A stretch of DNA of 64,000 nt from Roseomonas populi (GCF_024594815.1 NZ_JANJOU010000009.1:186001-250000); one strand, 5' to 3'; shown: positions 16,619-25,122, counted from the stretch's first letter. The notes: generated by a model from the letters alone, not told the origin. Made by a program: numbers and translations.

Positions 16619-17563
16619 GTGAAGCCCGTGATCCTGATGGCGCCGCGCCTGCCCCAGCCGCTCGTGGCGCGGCTGGAGGAGCGCTACACCGTGCTCGGCC
16701 CGCTGGAGCGCTCCGAGGCCGCTTGCCTGCCGCCAGGGGCGGACGCGGCGCGGGCGCTGGTCACGCTCGGCACGCTGCGGACGGACGCGGCGCTGGTGGC
16801 CGCGCTGCCGAATCTCGGCCTGATCCACTTATACGGCACGGGCTTCGAAGGCGTTGACATGGCCGCCGCCGCTGCGCGCGGCATCGCCGTGACGAATGCC
16901 GGGGAGGCAAATGCGGAGGCCGTGGCGGAATTCGCCATGGGCTTGGTGCTGGCGAGCGGGCGGAAGATCGCGGAGGGCGACCGCTACGTGCGCGAGGGGC
17001 GCTGGAGCGGCAACGCGATCGAGCGCCTGCCGCTGGTCCCCGGGCTCTACGGGCGGCGCCTGGGCATCTACGGGCTGGGCGCGATCGGCAAGCGGATCGC
17101 CGCGCGCGCGGCGGCTTTCGGGATGGAGATCGCCTACCACAACCGCCGCGTGGCGGAGGGCGTGGGCTACGCCTACCACGACAACCTGGAAGCCCTCGCC
17201 CGCTGGTCGGACGTGCTGATGGTGGCCGTCCGCGCCGCGCCGGAGAACCGGCACGCGGTGAACGCCGCCGTGCTGGAGGCCCTGGGGCCGGAGGGCGAGG
17301 TGGTGAACATCTCCCGCGGCTCCGTGGTGGATACGGAGGCGCTGTGCGACGCGCTGGAACGCCGCGCGATCGCCGGCGCCGCGCTGGACGTGTTCGAGGA
17401 CGAGCCGAACGTGCCGGAACGGCTGCGCGCCATCCCGAACGCGGTGCTGACGCCGCACGTCGCCGCCTACTCTGCCTCGGCCCAGGCCGCGCAGCGGCAG
17501 CTCGTGTGGGACAACCTGGAGGCCTTCTTCGCGGGGCGGCTACTTTCGAGCGTGGTGGCCTAG
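16619..17563 (+). CDS. D-2-hydroxyacid dehydrogenase (NAD(P)-dependent)
   Basis: A 314-residue enzyme of the D-isomer-specific 2-hydroxyacid dehydrogenase family, typical length. The Rossmann motif is YGLGAIGKRI (GLGAIG at 152-157); the catalytic set is visible as Arg233 (NISRGSVVD), Glu262 (FEDEPNVP) and His280 (LTPHVAAY). It interconverts 2-oxo acids and D-2-hydroxy acids, possibly glyoxylate/hydroxypyruvate; the exact substrate is not determinable. GTG at 16619 follows GGAGG at 16607 by seven bases and was preferred over an in-frame GTG at 16580. It may supply or consume 2-oxo acids taken up by the nearby TRAP system, which is conjecture. Confidence 0.92.
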   Translation: MKPVILMAPRLPQPLVARLEERYTVLGPLERSEAACLPPGADAARALVTLGTLRTDAALVAALPNLGLIHLYGTGFEGVDMAAAAARGIAVTNAGEANAEAVAEFAMGLVLASGRKIAEGDRYVREGRWSGNAIERLPLVPGLYGRRLGIYGLGAIGKRIAARAAAFGMEIAYHNRRVAEGVGYAYHDNLEALARWSDVLMVAVRAAPENRHAVNAAVLEALGPEGEVVNISRGSVVDTEALCDALERRAIAGAALDVFEDEPNVPERLRAIPNAVLTPHVAAYSASAQAAQRQLVWDNLEAFFAGRLLSSVVA

Positions 17564-17631
17564 GCGCCGCAACGCGGCCGGGCCAGGGCCGTTCCCATCG
17601 CCACCTGCAACGCCGCCCCGGGACCTGCGCC

Positions 17632-18588
17632 ATTTCGACACTCAGCATCGACGAGGACGACCTCGCGGAAGCGCGGAAGTTCAACCGGAAGCTGGACTGG
17701 CTGCCGCGCTTCAAGCTCCGCAACCGCTTCGACCAGCTCCTGATCCAGTCGCTCCTGCGGCTCTCCCAGACCGGGAGCGACAGGGCGGTCCGGCGCGTCG
17801 GGCTCGACCTGGAGGAGCGGGTGGCGGAGGCGGATGGGCTGCGCGTACCCGTGCGCATCCTCCGCTCCCGCGCGCCAGTGAAGGGAGTGGTGCTGGATAT
17901 CCACGGCGGCGGCTGGGCCATCGGCAATGCGCGGGTGGATGACGGGCTGAATTCCCGGATCATCCACGCCTGCGGCGTGGCGGTGGTCTCGGTCGATTAC
18001 CGGCTGGCCGGGCGCGTGCCGGTGGAGGAACTCATCAAGGACTGCACCGCCGCCGCGCGCTGGCTGCTGGAGGGCGGCCTGCCGGAGTATGCGGGGATGC
18101 CGGTGGTGTTCACCGGCGAATCCGCGGGCGGCCACCTGGCCGTCGCCACGCTGCTTCGGCTGAAGGCCTGGCCCGATCTGCTCCGGCGCGTGCGGGGCGC
18201 CGTGCTCCATTACGGCGTCTACGACCTGGCCGGCACGAGGAGCGTGCGGGAGGCCGGGCGCGATACGCTGGTGCTTCCCGGGCGCGACCTGAAGAAGGCG
18301 TTGTGCCGCCTGACCCCGGACCTGAACGACGAGGAACGCCGCGCGCCGGACCTCTCGCCGCTCTATGCCGACCTGCGCGGGCTGCCGCCGGCGCTGATGT
18401 TCACCGGCACGCTCGATCCCCTGCGCGACGACACGCTGGAACTGGCGGAGCGCTGGCGCACCGCCGGCGGCGAGGTGGAGTTGCACCTGGTACCCGAATC
18501 ACCGCACGGCCTGATCCACTTCTCCACGCGCATCGCGGCGAAGGTGCGCGCGCGCGGCCATGCATGGATCCGCGACCGGCTGCGCTAG
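17632..18588 (+). CDS. Alpha/beta hydrolase, HSL/esterase type
   Basis: About 318 residues of a hormone-sensitive-lipase-type alpha/beta hydrolase. Oxyanion-hole motif HGGGW (residues 91-95), nucleophile Ser164 in TGESAGGHLA, acid Asp262 in TGTLDPLRDD and His292 in ESPHGLIHF are all present. It should hydrolyse short-chain carboxyl esters in the cytoplasm. The start is unclear: no ATG, GTG or TTG is in frame between the previous gene's stop (17563) and the conserved N-terminus (IDEDDLAEARKFN). The nearest in-frame standard start is 17344, well inside the dehydrogenase gene; ATT at 17632 is proposed as a rare start. The stop shares a CTAG with the convergent gene. Confidence 0.8.
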   Translation: MSTLSIDEDDLAEARKFNRKLDWLPRFKLRNRFDQLLIQSLLRLSQTGSDRAVRRVGLDLEERVAEADGLRVPVRILRSRAPVKGVVLDIHGGGWAIGNARVDDGLNSRIIHACGVAVVSVDYRLAGRVPVEELIKDCTAAARWLLEGGLPEYAGMPVVFTGESAGGHLAVATLLRLKAWPDLLRRVRGAVLHYGVYDLAGTRSVREAGRDTLVLPGRDLKKALCRLTPDLNDEERRAPDLSPLYADLRGLPPALMFTGTLDPLRDDTLELAERWRTAGGEVELHLVPESPHGLIHFSTRIAAKVRARGHAWIRDRLR

Positions 18589-19403
18589 GTCCCCACCCGC
18601 AGCGGCGCGGCCATCTTGCGAAGGCACGCAATAACGGAAAGCGCAGTGATGCGCCCGGTCTTCGGGTTCTCGCTCGGGATGTTCTCGATCTGCATGGAGA
18701 AGGCGGCGGAATCCGAATCGACCTCGATCCGGTGCGTGTTGCGCGTCAGCGCCGGGTCCGCCCAGATCTCCAGCTCCGTCCGGTCCGGCCCGATGCCGGC
18801 GAGCGAGAGCGCGACGGCGACGTTGAGGTTGGCGGGGAAGCCGATCGCCGCCTCGCGCGGCGTGCCCTTGAAGATTCGCAGCGGCTCCTTGATGTCCTCG
18901 ATGGCGATGTTGTTCTCCACGAGGTAGGGCGCGCCCACCAATCCGCGCACGGGCTTGCGCGTGACCATCCGCACGGAATGAATGGTGCCCTCCGCCGCCG
19001 CGGCTACGGCGTCCAGGCCGATGAGTGCGCCTGTGGGCACGGTGACCTGGCCGCCATGCCTCTTCGCCAGTTCCAGCAGGTGCTCGGCCCGCAGCAGCGC
19101 GCCCGCGCTCAGCACCACCACGCTCTTGCCGGCGCGCAGGAAGGGCTCGGCGATCGCGGGCAGAAGGGCGGCGGGGGCGGCCTCCACCACGATGTCGGCC
19201 AGCGGCTCCAGCGCCTCCACCGGCACCACGGGCACGGGGCGCGCGGTGGCAGTGGAAAGGCGGGCCTTCGCGCCCTCGATGTCGCGGGCGGAGACGGCGG
19301 CCAGCTCGCAGCCCGGCAGGCCCTTCTCCAGCGCGGCCACCACGGCCATTCCCACCGCGCCGAGGCCGGCGACGGCGATGCGAAGGGGAGGTCTGGTGCT
19401 CAT
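18585..19403 (-). CDS. L-aspartate dehydrogenase
   Basis: A 272-residue protein matching the NadX/aspartate dehydrogenase family: an N-terminal Rossmann fold with VAGLGAVGMA (GLGAVG at 13-18), the central VLSAGALL and PTGALIGLDAVAAA strands, and the C-terminal FPANLNVAVALSLAGIG and NTHRIEV blocks, the latter with the conserved His. It converts L-aspartate to oxaloacetate (via iminoaspartate, which can also feed NAD synthesis). ATG at 19403 chosen; an in-frame extension to 19484 overlaps the divergent promoter region. No nadA or nadC is adjacent, so a catabolic role with the neighbouring oxidoreductases is as likely as NAD synthesis. Confidence 0.88.
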   Translation of the reverse strand: MSTRPPLRIAVAGLGAVGMAVVAALEKGLPGCELAAVSARDIEGAKARLSTATARPVPVVPVEALEPLADIVVEAAPAALLPAIAEPFLRAGKSVVVLSAGALLRAEHLLELAKRHGGQVTVPTGALIGLDAVAAAAEGTIHSVRMVTRKPVRGLVGAPYLVENNIAIEDIKEPLRIFKGTPREAAIGFPANLNVAVALSLAGIGPDRTELEIWADPALTRNTHRIEVDSDSAAFSMQIENIPSENPKTGRITALSVIACLRKMAAPLRVGT

Positions 19404-19513
19404 TCCCGTCCTCTCGTCACGTGAATCGTGAGAATGCCCGACTGCTGCGCTCGGAAACCATGCGCCCGCCGCGGCGTCCAGCACCGGGCATAGCGGAGAA
19501 CGGGGCAGCGCGC

Positions 19514-20311
19514 ATGGATCTCGGGATCAAGGGCCGCGTGGCGGTGGTGACGGGCGGCGATTCCGGGATCGGGCTGGAAACGGCGCGGCTTCTTCTCGCC
19601 GAGGGCGCGAAGGTCGTGCTGTCGGACAAGGAGTCCGCCCCGCTGGAGAAGGCAGCGGCCGGGTTGGGCGGCGCGGTGAAGGCCGTGGCGGCGGACCTGA
19701 CGAAGCCCGCCGAGGTCGAAGCCCTGGCCCTCGCGGCGCGCGAGGCCTTCGGGCCCGTCGGCATTCTCGTGAATGCGGCCGGCATCACAGGCCCCACGGG
19801 CAGCTTCCACACCCTGATCGACGACGACTGGCAGACAGCGCTGGACGTCGATTTCCTCTCCGCCGTGCGGATCTGCCGCGCCCTGATCCCCGGCATGGTG
19901 GAGCAGGGCTGGGGCCGCGTGGTCCTGATCGGGTCCGAGGACGCGGTGCAGCCCTACCCGGACGAGCTGCCCTACTGCGCCGCCAAGGCCGCGGTCCTGA
20001 ACCTGACCAAGGGCCTGTCCAAGACCTATGCGCGCCAGGGCGTGCTCGTGAACAGCGTCTCCCCCGCCTACATCGAGACGCCGATGACGGACGCGATGAT
20101 GGAGAAGCGCGCGAAGGAGCGCGGCACCTCCTTCGAGGAGGCCGTGCAGAGCTTCCTGAAGGAGGAGCGGCCCACCTTGGAGCTGCGCCGGCGCGGGCGG
20201 GTGGAGGAGGTGGCGTCGGTGATCGCTCTCCTGTGCTCCGAACGGGCCAGTTTCGTGAACGGGGCGAACTACCGCGTGGATGGCGGCTCGGTTGCCACCA
20301 TGGCCGTCTGA
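19514..20311 (+). CDS. Short-chain dehydrogenase/reductase
   Basis: A 265-residue classical SDR. Cofactor motif TGGDSGIG (residues 13-20), NAAG (87-90), catalytic Ser141 (LIGSEDAV), Tyr154 and Lys158 (YCAAKAA), and the C-terminal FVNGANYRVDGGSVATM that is typical of 3-oxoacyl-ACP-reductase-like members. It oxidises or reduces an alcohol/ketone with NAD(P)H. ATG at 19514 was preferred over in-frame starts at 19421 and 19460 because it begins the conserved DLGIKGRVAVVTGG strand. It is divergent from aspartate dehydrogenase across 110 bp. Substrate unknown. Confidence 0.9.
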   Translation: MDLGIKGRVAVVTGGDSGIGLETARLLLAEGAKVVLSDKESAPLEKAAAGLGGAVKAVAADLTKPAEVEALALAAREAFGPVGILVNAAGITGPTGSFHTLIDDDWQTALDVDFLSAVRICRALIPGMVEQGWGRVVLIGSEDAVQPYPDELPYCAAKAAVLNLTKGLSKTYARQGVLVNSVSPAYIETPMTDAMMEKRAKERGTSFEEAVQSFLKEERPTLELRRRGRVEEVASVIALLCSERASFVNGANYRVDGGSVATMAV

Positions 20312-20373
20312 GCGTTTCATCGAGCCCAACACTTTCGCCCGCGCGACGTTAGGGGGTGGGAAGAGGGCGGGTG

Positions 20374-20769
20374 ATGGCCAGGACGGGACCGATGTTCGAC
20401 GTGGTTGTGCTGGAAGATGACGACCTCGTCCGCGATGTCCTGACCGACATCATCGAGGCGGAGGGCTTCGCCGTGCGCCCGGCCGCCACAGCGGATGCCG
20501 CGCTGGCGCATCTCGCCTCCAGCGCGGGCTGCAGCCTGCTGCTGACCGATATCGACCTCGGCCCCGGCCCCAGCGGGTTCGATACGGCGAGGGTGGCGCA
20601 GGAGCGGCACCCGGAACTGCCGATCATCTATCTCACCGGCCGCCCCGCCCATGCCAATGCCCGGGATTTCGGGCCGAACGAGCGGTTCCTGCGCAAGCCC
20701 TTCCGTACGCGGGAACTGGTGGACGCGATGCGGAGCCTCGGCGTGAACCCGCCCTCCGAGGACGCCTAG
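20374..20769 (+). CDS. Single-domain response regulator
   Basis: A 131-residue stand-alone receiver domain: acidic pocket LEDDD (14-17), phospho-acceptor Asp59 in LLTDIDLGPGPSGFD, Thr in YLTGRPA and Lys in FLRKPFRT. There is no output domain, so it works as a CheY-like shuttle or phosphate sink. ATG at 20374 follows GAGGG and was preferred to an upstream in-frame start at 20356. No kinase is adjacent. Its stop codon overlaps that of the convergent aldo/keto reductase in a shared CTAG. Confidence 0.88.
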   Translation: MARTGPMFDVVVLEDDDLVRDVLTDIIEAEGFAVRPAATADAALAHLASSAGCSLLLTDIDLGPGPSGFDTARVAQERHPELPIIYLTGRPAHANARDFGPNERFLRKPFRTRELVDAMRSLGVNPPSEDA

Positions 20770-21611
20770 AGCATCGCCAATGCCTGCTTGCGCCTGGGCG
20801 GCGGAAAGGCGGCGTCCAGTGCCCGCAGGTCCTCCTCTGTCAGCGTGATCTCCTGTGCGGCCGCGTTCTGCCGGACATGGGCGGGATCGGCGGCCTTGGG
20901 GATGGCGATGATCCCCTCCCGCCGCAGGGTGAAGGCCAGGGCAATGGTCGCCGGGCCGGTCCCGTGGCGCGCCGCCACCTCCCGCAGCGCCGGCTTCCCC
21001 AGCATCCGCCCGCCCTGCCCCACGGGGGAATAGGCCATCACGGGCATACGGTGGTCCCGGCAGAAGGGCAGCAGGTCGTATTCCGGGCCCCGGGCCTCCA
21101 GGTTGTAGAGGACCTGGTCCGTCGCGCAGTCCGGCAGGGCGGCGCCCAGTTCCTCCAGGTCGTCCACGTCGAGGTTGGAGACGCCCCAGCGGCGGATCTT
21201 CCCGGCCTCGATCAGGCGCTCGAAGGCCTCCACCGTTTCCGCCAGCGGCACGCCGCCGCGCCAGTGCAGCAGGTAGAGGTCGATCGCCTCCACCCCCATC
21301 CGGCGCAGGCTGGCCTCGCAGCTGCGGGCCATGCGCGCTCGGGAGGCGTTCTGGGGATAGACCTTGCTGACGAGGAAGACCTCCTCCCGCCGCCCGGCAA
21401 TGGCGTCCCGCACCACCTCCTCGGCGCCGCCATCGGCGTACATCTCCGCCGTGTCGATCAGCGTCATGCCGAGGTCCAGGCCGAGCCGCAGGGCGTCCGC
21501 TTCCGCCCGCCGGTCGCTCCCGCGCTCCCCCATGTGCCAGGTGCCCTGGCCGAGGGAGGGCACCTCCGTGCCGTCCGGCAGGCGCGCGGTTCGCTGTGGC
21601 TTGGCGGTCAT
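20766..21611 (-). CDS. Aldo/keto reductase
   Basis: A 281-residue AKR-superfamily enzyme with the full catalytic tetrad: Asp53 and Tyr58 (LIDTAEMYADGGAE), Lys83 (LVSKVYP) and His116 (YLLHWRGG). The NADPH-binding C-terminal half shows IAIPKAADPAHVRQN. It reduces aldehydes or ketones with NADPH. ATG 21611 has an AGGGAAG upstream; the frame remains open further upstream but only as antisense of the IalB-like gene. Close relatives are annotated as general 2,5-diketo-gluconate-reductase-like enzymes; substrate not inferable. Confidence 0.92.
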   Translation of the reverse strand: MTAKPQRTARLPDGTEVPSLGQGTWHMGERGSDRRAEADALRLGLDLGMTLIDTAEMYADGGAEEVVRDAIAGRREEVFLVSKVYPQNASRARMARSCEASLRRMGVEAIDLYLLHWRGGVPLAETVEAFERLIEAGKIRRWGVSNLDVDDLEELGAALPDCATDQVLYNLEARGPEYDLLPFCRDHRMPVMAYSPVGQGGRMLGKPALREVAARHGTGPATIALAFTLRREGIIAIPKAADPAHVRQNAAAQEITLTEEDLRALDAAFPPPRRKQALAML

Positions 21612-21684
21612 ACTGCGGCTTCCCTGGCACTGGTCACGCGATCGCGCGCCGCGCGGCGGGCGCGGCCATGCGAATGTGGGCGGG

Positions 21685-22341
21685 ATGACGCGGCTTGTCG
21701 CCCTCCTCCTGTTCCTCGTGCTGCCGTCCCTTGGGTTGGCCCTCGGCCCGGCCCTTGCCCAGGGTGGCGGGACCGAATCGGTCGGCTCCTGGATCCTCTC
21801 CTGCTCGCTGGACCGCATGACGGACCGCTCGGAGTGCCGGATGCTGCACCGCCAGCCCGTCGCGCCCGCCTCCGCCGGCCTCGCCGCCCTGGCGCTGGAG
21901 GTGGCGGACCGCGGCGGCAAGCTGGTCCCCGTCGTCACGGCCCGGGACCTCTCGCTGGAGGGCGCTGGACGCGGGCTGCTGGCCTTGACGGGCACCGCCC
22001 AGCTCCGTTTCCCGCCCAACCGCCTCTTCGACATGCCCTGCGGGCTGGAGAGCCGCTCCCTCGTCTGCGCCCCGCGGGAGGCCGACCTGGCCCGCGCCGC
22101 CGCGGAACTGCCGGGGGCGACCCGCGTCCTCGTCCGCATCGACGGGCTGCTGGTGCCCGAGGGTCAGGCAATGAAGGAGCCGGTGGAGCTCCCCCTCTCC
22201 GGCACGGCCGATGCCCTGGCCCGGTTCCGCGCGCGCCAGCCGGAGGGAACGGCCCCGCCCCCGCCGCCCTCGGGCCTGCCGGACCTGCGGGAGATGCTCT
22301 CCCGCCTCATGGCCCTGATCGGACCCCTCATCACGCCGTGA
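21685..22341 (+). CDS. Secreted IalB-like protein
   Basis: A 218-residue exported protein with a signal peptide (MTRLVALLLFLVLPSLGLAL, cleavage near ALAQ). The mature part resembles the invasion-associated locus B family: WILSC..ECRMLHRQ near the start, a Cys pair in DMPCGLESRSLVC, and VELPLSGTADALARFR towards the end, followed by a Pro-rich tail. IalB-family proteins are periplasmic/outer-membrane proteins of poorly known role. ATG 21685 chosen because it starts the signal peptide. It overlaps an in-frame ATG of the next gene at 22341, suggesting an operon with the two lipoproteins downstream. Confidence 0.65.
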   Translation: MTRLVALLLFLVLPSLGLALGPALAQGGGTESVGSWILSCSLDRMTDRSECRMLHRQPVAPASAGLAALALEVADRGGKLVPVVTARDLSLEGAGRGLLALTGTAQLRFPPNRLFDMPCGLESRSLVCAPREADLARAAAELPGATRVLVRIDGLLVPEGQAMKEPVELPLSGTADALARFRARQPEGTAPPPPPSGLPDLREMLSRLMALIGPLITP

Positions 22342-22382
22342 TGCGTCACCGGAAGCGCCAAGGAAGGACGAACCAGGACAGC

Positions 22383-22931
22383 ATGATGCAGCAAGACCGC
22401 AGGCCACCCCGCAGCCGGGGCGCCCCCTTCCTCCTCCTCGCCCTTCTCGGCCTCTCCCTCCCCGCCTGCTCCGAACTCCTGAGCGAGACCACGGCGGCGG
22501 GGGCCGGCGTGGGCAGCGCCGCCATCTCCGACGCGGTCGGCGCCAGCGCCACCGTGACCACGGGCATCGGCCTGGGCGTGCAGGCGGGGGTGCGGGCCGG
22601 GCTGCACTACGCCCAGCGCCGCGCCCATGCGGCGGCGCAGGCGAGCGTGGCGGCAGCAGCGGGGCCCCTGCCGGTGGGCGGCATAGCCCCCTGGTCCATC
22701 GAGCACGACGTGCCGATCGAGCCGGATGAGCGCGGCCAGGTCACCGTGGTCCGGCTGATCGATGCCGGGACGATCCGCTGCAAGGAGATCGTCTTCTCCG
22801 TCGATGCCACCACGCGGCCGGAGGAGCAGCCCCGGCGCGCCTTCTACACCGCCTATGTCTGCCAGGACGGCGCCGACTGGCGCTGGGCCTCCGCGGAACC
22901 GGCCACCGAGCGCTGGGGCAGCCTGCAGTGA
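22383..22931 (+). CDS. Lipoprotein of unknown function, paralogue A
   Basis: A 182-residue lipoprotein: basic start, hydrophobic run and lipobox LPAC with Cys29. The mature domain contains a glycine/alanine-rich helix (about 40-85, possibly membrane-inserting), then a beta-type domain with APWSIEHDVPIEPDERGQVT, a Cys pair, and a C-terminal DWRWASAEPATERWGSLQ. The next gene encodes a clear paralogue with the same C-terminal ending. Start ATG 22383 follows AGGA; an in-frame ATG at 22341, overlapping the previous stop, would add 14 residues. I recognise no named family. Confidence 0.75.
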   Translation: MMQQDRRPPRSRGAPFLLLALLGLSLPACSELLSETTAAGAGVGSAAISDAVGASATVTTGIGLGVQAGVRAGLHYAQRRAHAAAQASVAAAAGPLPVGGIAPWSIEHDVPIEPDERGQVTVVRLIDAGTIRCKEIVFSVDATTRPEEQPRRAFYTAYVCQDGADWRWASAEPATERWGSLQ

Positions 22932-23419
22932 TGCGGCGCCTCGCCCTGCCCTTCCTTGTGCTGCTGCCGCTCTCCGGCTGTGGCCTCGCGACCGATCTGA
23001 CGAGCGCGTTGGCCGGCGTTGCCGCGGGCACGGCCACCGCGAACCCGGCGCTGGGCTTTGGGATCGCGGTGGGAACCCGCGCGGCGGTCCAGGCCGGGCT
23101 GAACTGGGCCGTGCGCGTCCGGGCGCGCGGGGAGCAGGACGCGGTGGCCGAGGTGATCGGCCGCCTTACCCCCGGCGAGGCGCTGCCCTGGCGCAGCGAC
23201 CACGACATCCCCTTCGGCAACGAGGAGGGCGAGGCCCGGCTGGTGCGGGAGATGGTCACGCCCCTCGCCACCTGCCGGGAGGCGCTCTTCTCCATTGCGG
23301 AGGGCGAGGGGGCGGAGAGGACGCAGGAGTGGTTCCTCACCACCGCCTGCCGCCAGGGCGACCGCTGGAAATGGGCGGCGGCCGAGCCCGCCACGGCGCG
23401 CTGGGGCAGCCTGCAGTAG
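22931..23419 (+). CDS. Lipoprotein of unknown function, paralogue B
   Basis: A 162-residue lipoprotein with lipobox LSGC (Cys17). The ATG at 22931 overlaps the stop of paralogue A (TGATG). It shares the whole layout of A: small-residue-rich helix with GIAVGTRAAVQAGLNWA, then LPWRSDHDIPFGNEEGEARLV, conserved Cys residues, and the ending RWKWAAAEPATARWGSLQ. The tandem arrangement points to local duplication followed by divergence and possible hetero-oligomer formation in the envelope. Function unknown. Confidence 0.78.
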   Translation: MRRLALPFLVLLPLSGCGLATDLTSALAGVAAGTATANPALGFGIAVGTRAAVQAGLNWAVRVRARGEQDAVAEVIGRLTPGEALPWRSDHDIPFGNEEGEARLVREMVTPLATCREALFSIAEGEGAERTQEWFLTTACRQGDRWKWAAAEPATARWGSLQ

Positions 23420-23470
23420 CGCGGGCCGCCGAAAGGCATGGCACCGCCCGGGAGCGATGCCGCAGGGCGG

Positions 23471-24181
23471 TCAGCCCCCCTGCGGCTCCCGCCTCAGTAG
23501 CAGGATCCCCAGCACGACGGAGACGATGAAGAGGACCGCTCCCAGGGCGAGCTGCGCCGTGCGGTCCACCGCCACACCGTCCCCCAGCAGCACGAAGACA
23601 AGGGTCTGGGGCAGGTAGCCCACGGCGGAAGCCGCCAGGAAGGGCGCGAGCCGCAGGCCAGACAGCCCGGCCAGCAGGTTGAGGGCGAGATTGTTGCCCA
23701 CGGGCAGCAGCCGCAGCGCCAGGGTGGCGCCGAAGGGGCTGGCGGCCAGCCGATCGTGCAGCGGGCGCAGGCGGCGGCCGAAGCGGCCTTCCAGCCGCCG
23801 TGCCGCCCAGCCCCGCCCGACCATCCGGGCCCAGAGAAAGGCGATGGCGCAGCCCAGCACCTGCGCCAGCAGGGAAAGCGCCGTGCCGATCGTCGCGCCG
23901 AAGGCGTAGCCGCCGAGGAAGGCCACGGCCTGGCGGGGCAGGCCGGCGGCCGCCGCGGCGGTGCCGGCGGCGATGAACAGCGCCTCGCCCAGCAGCCCCT
24001 GGCCCCGGATCCAGTGGTCCACCCAGGCCATCCCGCTCTCGCCGCCCGGCGCCAGGCCGAGGGTGCGGATAATCCAGCCCGCCACGCCCAGCCCCGCGGC
24101 CAGCAGCGCCATCCGCCCGGCCGCGGTCAGGGCGCGGCGGGTGCGGGTGGCGGGGGTGCCGGCCCCAGTGGTCGCGCTCAC
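23471..24181 (-). CDS. TVP38/TMEM64 (VTT) family membrane protein
   Basis: A 236-residue polytopic protein with about six hydrophobic segments and the VTT/DedA-superfamily signature: GLPRQAVAFLGGYAFGATIG, LARMVGRGWAARRL-like amphipathic loop and the re-entrant LALRLLPVGNNLALNLLAGLSG followed by FLAASAVGYLPQTLVFVLLG. Members are implicated in lipid (polyprenyl-phosphate or phospholipid) translocation. Start is GTG at 24181. It lies ten bases downstream of a GT2 glycosyltransferase gene, a frequent partner, fitting a role in lipid-linked sugar handling. Confidence 0.87.
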   Translation of the reverse strand: MSATTGAGTPATRTRRALTAAGRMALLAAGLGVAGWIIRTLGLAPGGESGMAWVDHWIRGQGLLGEALFIAAGTAAAAAGLPRQAVAFLGGYAFGATIGTALSLLAQVLGCAIAFLWARMVGRGWAARRLEGRFGRRLRPLHDRLAASPFGATLALRLLPVGNNLALNLLAGLSGLRLAPFLAASAVGYLPQTLVFVLLGDGVAVDRTAQLALGAVLFIVSVVLGILLLRREPQGG

Positions 24182-24191
24182 GGGTTGCCGT

Positions 24192-24977
24192 TCACGGCGG
24201 GGCCGGGTCGTCGGGCAGCAGGCGCGGGCGCTTCCAGCGGCGCTGCAGCCACATCATCCCCAGCAGGTCCACGATCCCCACCGCCAGCCGGTCCAGCGTG
24301 CCGTAGTTGGAGACGCCCCGCGTGCGCGGGCGGTGCCCGACCGGCTCGCTCACCACCCGGCCGCCGGCGCGCAGCACCAGGGCGGGCAGGAAGCGGTGCA
24401 TGTGGTCGAAATGCGGGAGGGTGAGGAAGAGGTCGCGCGGAAAGACCTTCAGCCCGCAGCCCGTGTCCGGCGTGGCGTCGCCCAGCAGACCGGCGCGGAT
24501 GCGGTTGGCGATCCGGCTGGTCACGCGCTTGGTGGCCGTGTCCTTGCGGGTGGTGCGCCAGCCCGCGACCAGCGTGTCCATTCCCTCCGCCTGCGCCCGC
24601 GCCCAGGCGCGGGGGATGTCCGCCGGGTCGTTCTGCCCATCCCCGTCCAGGGTGGCGATCCAGGGCGCGCGCGCGGCGCGGATACCCGTGACGATGGCGG
24701 CGGACTGCCCGCAGGAGGCGGCATGGCGCAGCAGCCGCACCGCGCCCAGCGCCCGCACCGCCTCCGCCGTGGAGTCCGTGGAGCCGTCGTCCACGTAGAT
24801 GATCTCGTGCGGGGTGCCGGCGAGGGCGGCGGCGATCTCGGCGACGAGCGGCGCGACGTTCGGCGCCTCGTTCCGGACGGGCACCACGACGCTGATGGCC
24901 GGGGTGCTACCGGCGCGGGGGCTGACCGCGGGGGCGCCGGGATCCGGGCCGTCGGGCGGATTGGGGGTGGGGGACAT
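24192..24977 (-). CDS. Family 2 glycosyltransferase, polyprenyl-phosphate hexosyltransferase-like
   Basis: A 261-residue GT2 enzyme similar to dolichol/polyprenyl-phosphate mannosyl- or glucosyl-transferases. A Pro-rich N-terminus precedes ISVVVPVRNEAPNV; nucleotide-sugar and metal motifs are YVDDGSTDST and TLDGDGQNDP; the acceptor-site region shows PDTGCGLKVFPRDLF and VSEPVGHRPRTRGVSNYG. No C-terminal transmembrane pair is present, so it is peripheral. It probably loads a sugar on undecaprenyl phosphate; the coupled VTT protein may flip the product (inference). Start ATG 24977. Confidence 0.9.
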   Translation of the reverse strand: MSPTPNPPDGPDPGAPAVSPRAGSTPAISVVVPVRNEAPNVAPLVAEIAAALAGTPHEIIYVDDGSTDSTAEAVRALGAVRLLRHAASCGQSAAIVTGIRAARAPWIATLDGDGQNDPADIPRAWARAQAEGMDTLVAGWRTTRKDTATKRVTSRIANRIRAGLLGDATPDTGCGLKVFPRDLFLTLPHFDHMHRFLPALVLRAGGRVVSEPVGHRPRTRGVSNYGTLDRLAVGIVDLLGMMWLQRRWKRPRLLPDDPAPP

Positions 24978-25122
24978 GCGGCGGCGGGGGGTAGCAGGGG
25001 GCGGAGGGTGCGTCCAGCACGGCCATTGCCGCGCCCCCGCGACAGTCGGATATTACGGCCCGTCGCGCCGCCCCGGCCGCGCGCTTGCCCTGCCCCTCTT
25101 TCCCCACCACCTGCTGGATGCC

